A stretch of 64,000 nucleotides of DNA from Deinococcus sp. KSM4-11 (GTDB lineage: Bacteria > Deinococcota > Deinococci > Deinococcales > Deinococcaceae), in the NCBI RefSeq assembly GCF_004801415.1, contig NZ_SSNX01000004.1, forward strand, positions 248,001 through 312,000, written 5' to 3'. Numbering within the stretch: the first letter of the stretch is position 1; every line of letters begins with the position of its first letter. Below the pieces are notes generated by a model. It searched no databases, was not told where the DNA came from, and saw only the letters and a program-made list of their open reading frames with translations. Below are positions 58,812-64,000 of this stretch, piece after piece. A program made the position numbers and the translations under genes.

Positions 58812-59744
58812 ATGCAAACGCGACCACTGGGACACTCCGGCCTGCAGGTTTCCACCGTGGGCCTGGGCTGCAACAACTTTGGCGGACGCCTCGATCAGGC
58901 CGCAACGGACGCCGTCGTCCGCCGCGCCCTCGACGCGGGTATCACCCTGTTCGACACCGCCGACGTGTACGGCAACCGGGGCGGCAGCGAGGACATGCTC
59001 GGCAAGGCTCTCGGGGCCGAACGCAGCCGCATCGTCCTGGCCAGCAAGTTCGGTCACGACATGGGCGACGGCCGCAAGGGTGGCAGACCCGAGTACGTCC
59101 GCTCGGCCCTCGAAGCCAGTCTCAAACGCCTCGGCACGGACCACCTCGACCTGTACCAGCTGCACACCCCGGACGCCAGCACGCCCATCGCAGAAACCCT
59201 CGGGGCGCTCGAAGAGGCCGTGCAGGCGGGGCTCGTCCGCTTCATCGGCGTGTCCAACATGGACGCCGCCGGCGTCCGCGACGCCGACCGGATTGCCCGC
59301 GAGAAAGGACTGGCGCGCTTCACCTCCTGCCAGGATGAACACAGCCTCCTCGTCCGGGGCATCGAACGCGACCTGATCCCCACCATGAACGACCTCGGCC
59401 TGGGCCTGCTGCCTTACTTCCCCCTGGCCAGCGGCCTGCTGACCGGCAAGTACCGCAAGGACCAGCCCCTCCCGGAAGGCGCCCGCATCACGGGCAGCGA
59501 GGGCGCGCAGACCCGCTACCTCACCGATCACAACTGGGACGTCGTCGAGAACCTCCGCGCGTTTGCGGAAGGCCGGGGCCACACGCTGCTGGAACTCGCC
59601 TTCAGCTGGCTGCTGTCGTTCGACGTGACCAGCTCGGTGATCGCCGGAGCCACCAAGCCAGAGCAGATCGACGGAAATGTGGCGGCGGCCTCCTGGGTAC
59701 TCAGTGCCGACGAACTGGCGGAAGTGGATCGCATCACCAGCTGA
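58812..59744 (+). CDS. Aldo/keto reductase
   Basis: The 310-residue TIM barrel protein has the aldo/keto reductase residues: FDTADVYGN (Asp and Tyr), VLASKFG (Lys) and LYQLHTPD (His). It reduces carbonyl groups with NADPH; the substrate is open. RFIGVSNMD and the C-terminal SVIAGATKPEQIDGNV contact the cofactor. The start is leaderless. It is not linked to the ABC exporter beyond, which lies on the other strand past a hairpin. Confidence 0.93.
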   Translation: MQTRPLGHSGLQVSTVGLGCNNFGGRLDQAATDAVVRRALDAGITLFDTADVYGNRGGSEDMLGKALGAERSRIVLASKFGHDMGDGRKGGRPEYVRSALEASLKRLGTDHLDLYQLHTPDASTPIAETLGALEEAVQAGLVRFIGVSNMDAAGVRDADRIAREKGLARFTSCQDEHSLLVRGIERDLIPTMNDLGLGLLPYFPLASGLLTGKYRKDQPLPEGARITGSEGAQTRYLTDHNWDVVENLRAFAEGRGHTLLELAFSWLLSFDVTSSVIAGATKPEQIDGNVAAASWVLSADELAEVDRITS

Positions 59745-59763
59745 AGGGTGCTGCGTTCAGTTG

Positions 59764-59793
59764 CGGCTCCCCAGCCCCTCTGGGGGGGAGCCG
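59764..59793. terminator. Hairpin after the aldo/keto reductase
   Basis: CGGCTCCCC and GGGGAGCCG pair around AGCCCCTCTGGG, 19 bases past the stop. The T content after it is moderate. The rest of the gap to 59971 holds no gene. Confidence 0.5.
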
Positions 59794-59971
59794 GTCGGTG
59801 ATTGGGCTCGTGGTTGCCAGTTTGTTGTTCAGCTCTTTCCATGTCCGCTGTCATCGTCCTTGCGCTCCGCGCACGAGGGCATTCGGTCAGACTCATTGCA
59901 GGAAGATTCGGGTTTTACTCCATCCTTTCGCTTGGCACTCCTGAAGTGACGAACAAGGCTGCGTCAATCCG

Positions 59972-61774
59972 TCAGAGGGTCAGGGTAGTGTCGTGCAACC
60001 GGGCATATACCCCACCGCGCGCGAGGAGCTGCGCGTGGGTGCCTTCCTCGGCCACGCCGTCTTCGGTGAGTACCAGAATCCGGTCGGCCGTGCGGATGGT
60101 CGAGAGGCGGTGCGCGATGACCAGCGTGGTGCGCGAACCGCGCAGGTCGTCCAGGGCCAGTTGCACGGCCCGTTCGCTGCCCGCATCCAGAGAACTGGTG
60201 GCCTCGTCGAGGATCAGGATGGGCGCGTCCTTGAGGAAGGCGCGGGCCAGACTCAGGCGCTGTTTCTGCCCGCCGGAGAGCTTCACGCCGCGTTGCCCCA
60301 CGTCCGTGTCGTAGCCGTCCGGCAGCGCTGCGATGAAGTCGTGCGCGTGGGCGCGACGGGCGGCGGCCTCCACCTCGGGCCGGGTGGCGTCCGGGCAGCC
60401 GTAGCGGATGTTGTCGGCGACCGTTCCCGCGAACAGGTACACGTCCTGCGGCACCACGCCGATCTGCCGTCGGAGTGAGGCCAGGGTCACGTCCCGGACG
60501 TCCTGCCCGTCGATCAGGATCTGCCCGGCTGTGACCTCGTAGAAGCGGGGGATCAGGGCGAACAGGGTCGATTTGCCCGCGCCGGACGGCCCGACCAGCG
60601 CCACCGTCTCGCCCGGTCGGACGCTCAGGTTCACGCCGTTCAGGACGTGCTCGCCGCCCTCGCGGTACGCGAAGGACACGTTCCGGAACTCGATGTGGCC
60701 CTTCACTGTGTGCAGCGCGACGGCCCCTGGCGCATCCTGAATCTCTGGCTGGATGTCCATGATCTGCATGAAGCGCGTGAAGCCGGGAATGCCCTCCTGC
60801 GACACGCGGGCGAAGTTCGCGAAGCGCTGCACCGGGTCGACCAGCACCCCGACCAGCAGCAGGTACGTGACCAGATCGGCCAGTTCCAGCGTCTGCCGGG
60901 CGATCAGCACGCCGCCCAGCACGACCACCATGACCGTCAGTACCCCCGTGAACGTCTGCACGCCCTGGTGGAACCACGCCTCGTTGCGGAAGACGTCCCG
61001 TCTGGTGCCCACGAAGCGCGCGTTCTGGTGGGCGAACTTCCGGGCCTCGGCGCGTTCGTTCGCGAAGGCCTGTACGACACGGATGCCGGACAGAGAGTCC
61101 TCGACCTGCGCGTTCACGTCGCCCATCCGCTCGCGGCTGTGCAGGTACGCGGCGTTCAGGCGGCGGTTGAAGTGCAGCGCGTACACCGTCATGACCGGCA
61201 ACAGGGCGAAGATCACCCAGGTCAGCCCCGGGTTGACGTGGATGAGCACGGCGAAGGTGCCGGTGAACTTCACCACGGCGATCAGCAGGTCTTCCGGCCC
61301 GTGGTGAGCGAGTTCGCTGATGGCCTCCAGGTCGCCGGTCAGGCGGGACATCAGCCCACCGGTACGCTGCGAGTCGTAGAAGGCGTAGGGCAGCCGCTGG
61401 TAGTGGTCGAACAGGTCGCGGCGCATGTCCCGTTCGATCAGGGTGCCCATCATGTGTCCCTGGACGTCCACGAAGGTATCGCAGGCGACCTGTACGGCCA
61501 GCAGCGCCAGCATGAGCGCGCCCGCCACGTAGATCGGGCTGGTCTCGATGGGCGCGGGGCCGGTCAGCAGGTGCGACGTGATGAACCGCGCCACCAGTGG
61601 GAACACCACGGCGATCCCCGCCACGATGAAGGCGCACGCGAGATCGGCGAGCAGCAGGCGCCGGTACGGGCGGTAGTACGAGAGAAAGGTACGACGCCAC
61701 CGGCGGGTACGGGTGGCAGGGGCTTCGGGATCAGGGATTACATGGGGCGTCGGCCCCGGTCGGGTTCCATGCAT
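59972..61774 (-). CDS. MsbA-type ABC exporter, fused membrane and ATPase domains
   Basis: The 600-residue protein has a six-helix membrane domain (about 30-335) and a C-terminal ATPase with Walker A VGPSGAGKSTLF, signature VKLSGGQKQRLSLARAF, Walker B ILILDEATSSLD and an H-loop AHRLSTI. It is a half-transporter that works as a dimer, probably exporting lipids or drugs. ATG 61774 has GGAGG 12 nt upstream, a rather long distance, and lies inside a 32-codon frame on the same strand. Its own product is not known. Confidence 0.9.
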   Translation of the reverse strand: MHGTRPGPTPHVIPDPEAPATRTRRWRRTFLSYYRPYRRLLLADLACAFIVAGIAVVFPLVARFITSHLLTGPAPIETSPIYVAGALMLALLAVQVACDTFVDVQGHMMGTLIERDMRRDLFDHYQRLPYAFYDSQRTGGLMSRLTGDLEAISELAHHGPEDLLIAVVKFTGTFAVLIHVNPGLTWVIFALLPVMTVYALHFNRRLNAAYLHSRERMGDVNAQVEDSLSGIRVVQAFANERAEARKFAHQNARFVGTRRDVFRNEAWFHQGVQTFTGVLTVMVVVLGGVLIARQTLELADLVTYLLLVGVLVDPVQRFANFARVSQEGIPGFTRFMQIMDIQPEIQDAPGAVALHTVKGHIEFRNVSFAYREGGEHVLNGVNLSVRPGETVALVGPSGAGKSTLFALIPRFYEVTAGQILIDGQDVRDVTLASLRRQIGVVPQDVYLFAGTVADNIRYGCPDATRPEVEAAARRAHAHDFIAALPDGYDTDVGQRGVKLSGGQKQRLSLARAFLKDAPILILDEATSSLDAGSERAVQLALDDLRGSRTTLVIAHRLSTIRTADRILVLTEDGVAEEGTHAQLLARGGVYARLHDTTLTL

Positions 61775-61836
61775 GGATCGGTCTGTCCTCCAGAAAGGGC
61801 GGTGCAGGGCTGGCGGGTCAGAACGATCTGCGTCAT
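61738..61836 (-). CDS. Putative 32-residue upstream frame overlapping ABC exporter start
   Basis: The frame starts at ATG 61836 with GGAGG 8 nt upstream, a better ribosome site than that of the exporter, and ends at TAA 61738, inside the exporter coding region in another frame. It begins MTQIVLTRQP. Such overlap could set exporter translation by re-initiation. The product itself is probably not important. Confidence 0.3.
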   Translation of the reverse strand: MTQIVLTRQPCTALSGGQTDPCMEPDRGRRPM

Positions 61837-61954
61837 GGGAAACCTCCGGGTCGGGCCACGACTCCGGCAGAACCGGGTGCGGGCTGGGGTCAGGCTAACG
61901 CGGGCGGGCCCGAACGCCATAAGCGCAATGGCGGAGCGAGGCGGCCGACAAACG

Positions 61955-61996
61955 AGGGGCGCGCGGAGCTCCCCTCGCAGCCACGCGCGCCCCTCA
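61955..61996 (-). terminator. Terminator of the dienelactone hydrolase gene
   Basis: An 11-bp stem GAGGGGCGCGC with GCGCGCCCCTC surrounds a long loop; on the minus strand GTTTGT follows. It lies just past the hydrolase stop. Confidence 0.5.
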
Positions 61997-62004
61997 GCTC
62001 CCCC

Positions 62005-62946
62005 TCAGCTCTTCAGATACTTCGTGAACCATGCCAGCGCGTCGGCCCACGCGGCGTCGGCGGCACTCTTCACGTAGCTCTGGCCGGTGTCGTTGTTGAA
62101 GGCGTGCCCGGCGCCCGCATACTGCTTGAGGCCGTAGGTGGTGCCGGCCGCCTTCAGCGCGGTCTCCAGGGCGGGAATGCCGGCGTTGATGCGCGTGTCG
62201 TTCGCGCCGTACACCCCCAGCACGGCGGCCTTGATGCCCGGCACCTTGGCGGTATCCGGCGCGGGGCCGTAGAAGGGCACGACCGCCTTGAGTTCCGGCA
62301 CTTCCGTGGACAGTCGCCACGCGAGGCCCCCGCCGAAACAGAAGCCGATCGCGCCGATGCCCTGCACGCCCGCTTGTTGTTTCAGTACGGCCACGGCCTC
62401 TTTCAGGTTCGCCACGTGCTCGTCGCCGGACACCTGTGCCAGATAGCTGCTGATCTGCGCCGTGTCGATGTACTGCGCGGTGCCGCCGATCTTCGACACG
62501 AGGTCCGGGGCCAGGGCGATGTACCCGGCCTTCGCGAGCCGCCGCGCGATGTCCTGAATGTGCGGTTGCAGGCCCTTGTTCTCGTGGATGACCAGAATGC
62601 CGGGCGCGGGCGCGTTCCCGGCGGGCCGCGCCAGGTACGCGACCTGTGTGAAGCCGCGCGCCTGGTACGTCATAGGCGTCACGGTGATCGCCGGGTCGCG
62701 CGGGTCGACCAGGCCCGCGCCGCTCGCCTGATCGGGCTGTGGGGGCGCGGCCTGCGCCTGGGCGAGTTCGGCGGCGCTGACGCCCGCGATACCCAGCGAC
62801 GCGATCAAGGTGCGGGCGCCCACCACGCCGCCGCCCAGCAGGGTCATGCGGCGCAGGAACTCGCGGCGTTGCAGTTCGCCTTCGTGGAAGTCCTCGGCGA
62901 ACTCCTCGGCGACGTAACGGAACAGATCCTGCTTGTACTCGGTCAT
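62005..62946 (-). CDS. Tat-exported dienelactone hydrolase-like protein
   Basis: The protein (313 residues) has an alpha/beta-hydrolase domain of the dienelactone hydrolase kind: IGFCFGGGLAWR with Cys as nucleophile, GANDTRI (Asp) and GAGHAFNNDTG (His). The N-terminus has a twin-arginine signal, RREFLRRMTLLGGG, followed by a hydrophobic stretch, so it probably leaves the cytoplasm folded. Known enzymes open dienelactones in chloroaromatic breakdown, but the fold serves many esters. ATG 62946 has GGAGG 7 nt upstream; an in-frame upstream extension is not favoured. Confidence 0.85.
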   Translation of the reverse strand: MTEYKQDLFRYVAEEFAEDFHEGELQRREFLRRMTLLGGGVVGARTLIASLGIAGVSAAELAQAQAAPPQPDQASGAGLVDPRDPAITVTPMTYQARGFTQVAYLARPAGNAPAPGILVIHENKGLQPHIQDIARRLAKAGYIALAPDLVSKIGGTAQYIDTAQISSYLAQVSGDEHVANLKEAVAVLKQQAGVQGIGAIGFCFGGGLAWRLSTEVPELKAVVPFYGPAPDTAKVPGIKAAVLGVYGANDTRINAGIPALETALKAAGTTYGLKQYAGAGHAFNNDTGQSYVKSAADAAWADALAWFTKYLKS

Positions 62947-63084
62947 GGTCAGTCCTCCAGGGATGGGGGCGGCCGGGCGACAGCGGTGGCAGGGGGCCAG
63001 TCGGAATGGGGGCCGGCTCAGCCCGGAATAACGCGGGCGTGTGGGAAGGGCGGCGCTGTCGTACCGATCAACATGCCAGGGTTT

Positions 63085-63090
63085 TGTCAA
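63085..63090 (-). promoter_or_regulatory. Perfect -35 box upstream of the hydrolase
   Basis: TTGACA lies on the minus strand about 140 nt before ATG 62946. No matching -10 at 16-18 nt is clear, so this is only a partial promoter. Confidence 0.35.
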
Positions 63091-63128
63091 TGTTCTGTGC
63101 ATGGCACTTGGGCCGGCGCTCATGAAGA

Positions 63129-63149
63129 AGGCCTCCACGCGGGAGGCCT
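63129..63149 (-). terminator. Terminator of asd
   Basis: AGGCCTCC and GGAGGCCT pair around a 5-nt loop; on the minus strand TCTTCAT follows. It lies 17 bases past the asd stop. Confidence 0.6.
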
Positions 63150-63165
63150 CGTGAAGCCGGATGCG

Positions 63166-64000
63166 TCAGACCCGCTGTCTGGCCTTCAAGGCGCCCTTCT
63201 GCTGAAGGTACTCGGCGATCTGCACGGCGTTCAGTGCGGCCCCCTTGAGGAGCTGGTCGCCGGACACGAACAGGTCGATGCCGCCTCCGAACACCAGCGA
63301 CTGCCGGATCCGGCCGACCTCCACGTCGTACTTGCTGCTGGCGGTCAGTGGCATGGGGTAGAGCTTGCCCCCGGGATCGTCACGGACTTCCACGCCCGCC
63401 GCGCTGGCCAGCAGGTCGCGCACTTCATCCGGCGTGGCGGGCCGGTCCAGTTCCAGCGTGATCGCCTCGCTGTGCGTGCGCAGCGTGGGTATCCGGACGG
63501 CGGTGCAGCTGATCTGCAACGACTCGTCCCCGATGATCTTGCGGGTTTCCCACACGACCTTCATCTCCTCCTTGGTGTACCCGTTGTCCTGGAAGGAGTC
63601 GATGTGTGGAATCACGTTGAAGGGGATCGGGTGCGCGAACACGGTGGCCTGCGCCTGCCCGCCGTCCAGTTCCACGCGGGTCTGTTCCAGCAGCTCGTCC
63701 ATGCCCTTGGCGCCCGCGCCGCTGGTGGCCTGGTAGGTGCTGACGATCATGCGTTTCACGCCGTACTTCCGGTGGATGGGCGCCACGGCGACCACGGCGA
63801 TGGCCGTCGTGCAGTTCGGGTTGGCGATGATGCCCTGGTGGGTCAGGGCGGCGTCGCCGTTCACCTCGGGCACCACCAGCGGCACCTGCGGGTCGTAGCG
63901 GAACGCGCTGCTGTTGTCGATCACGACCGCGCCACCCGCCACCCACTTCGGCGCCAGCGCCTTGCTGATACTTCCCCCCGCCGACGCCAGGATCACGTCC
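63166..64000 (-). CDS. asd: Aspartate-semialdehyde dehydrogenase, 5' end outside window
   Basis: Asd makes aspartate semialdehyde from aspartyl phosphate with NADPH, the branch to lysine, threonine and methionine. The visible 277 residues include the catalytic Cys in [18 protein letters not shown] and the [16 protein letters not shown] region. The N-terminal cofactor domain runs past base 64000, so the frame is open at the edge and the gene is partial. A hairpin follows the stop. Confidence 0.95.
   Translation of the reverse strand, partial: DVILASAGGSISKALAPKWVAGGAVVIDNSSAFRYDPQVPLVVPEVNGDAALTHQGIIANPNCTTAIAVVAVAPIHRKYGVKRMIVSTYQATSGAGAKGMDELLEQTRVELDGGQAQATVFAHPIPFNVIPHIDSFQDNGYTKEEMKVVWETRKIIGDESLQISCTAVRIPTLRTHSEAITLELDRPATPDEVRDLLASAAGVEVRDDPGGKLYPMPLTASSKYDVEVGRIRQSLVFGGGIDLFVSGDQLLKGAALNAVQIAEYLQQKGALKARQRV

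Overview
The window looks like a chromosomal segment of a Deinococcus-type bacterium. GC content is high almost throughout. Nudix genes are numerous (five Nudix folds in four genes), the IF-3 and EbfC/RecR proteins fit that lineage, and many genes start with ATG or GTG 6 to 7 nt after a TANNNT -10 box with no Shine-Dalgarno sequence, the leaderless pattern typical of Deinococcus. The species cannot be read from the sequence. The window holds about 50 protein genes and one tRNA (Trp, CCA encoded). I see no CRISPR array, rRNA, intact insertion sequence or prophage.

Layout. 0-6 kb: glutamate synthase gltB (5' end cut by the window edge) and gltD. 6-14 kb: a SnoaL-like protein, an MFS carrier, a GAF-HD-GYP protein, glyA, a membrane GGDEF-EAL protein and a cation/proton antiporter. 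14-19 kb: a pheS-pheT operon behind what looks like a transcription attenuator. An AT-rich, HEPN-like gene broken by one in-frame stop and a Nudix gene lie between pheS and pheT, and a PRC-barrel gene with an in-frame TAG follows. 19-27 kb: a tandem Nudix protein, a ComB-like protein, a PDZ/radical SAM (DUF512) protein, tRNA-Trp, a lipoprotein, a drug-efflux-type MFS and a GNAT acetyltransferase. 27-32 kb: a long regulatory gap, a carbohydrate-binding beta-helix lipoprotein, uronate dehydrogenase and an HpaI-type aldolase, which together suggest uronic acid use. 32-38 kb: two glycosyltransferases, an MFS carrier and two polysaccharide-deacetylase-like proteins, probably for envelope glycolipids or glycans, then ebfC-recR. 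38-42 kb: an exported 1021-residue protein that joins a tyrosinase-like di-copper domain to a von Willebrand factor A domain, the most unusual gene here. 42-48 kb: an NrtR-like regulator, infC, a glutaredoxin, hemL with a coupled CoA-binding protein, and thiN. 48-52 kb: thiBPQ thiamine importer behind a TPP riboswitch with a terminator. 52-64 kb: CynX-type MFS with a coupled Nudix gene, marR plus a DHA2 exporter under a palindromic operator, an FAD oxidoreductase, a VOC protein, a rhomboid protease, an aldo/keto reductase, an MsbA-type ABC exporter, a Tat-exported dienelactone hydrolase and asd (5' end cut by the window edge).

How genes work together. GltBD, GlyA and Asd serve amino acid metabolism. 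The thi genes form a salvage route (import by ThiBPQ, then ThiN makes TPP) under feedback by TPP. The phe operon seems to be controlled in its leader. MarR with its exporter is a typical self-regulated efflux unit. The secreted beta-helix protein, Udh and the aldolase fit a small uronate pathway. Much of the coding sequence is packed with 4-bp ATGA, GTGA or TTGA overlaps that suggest translational coupling.
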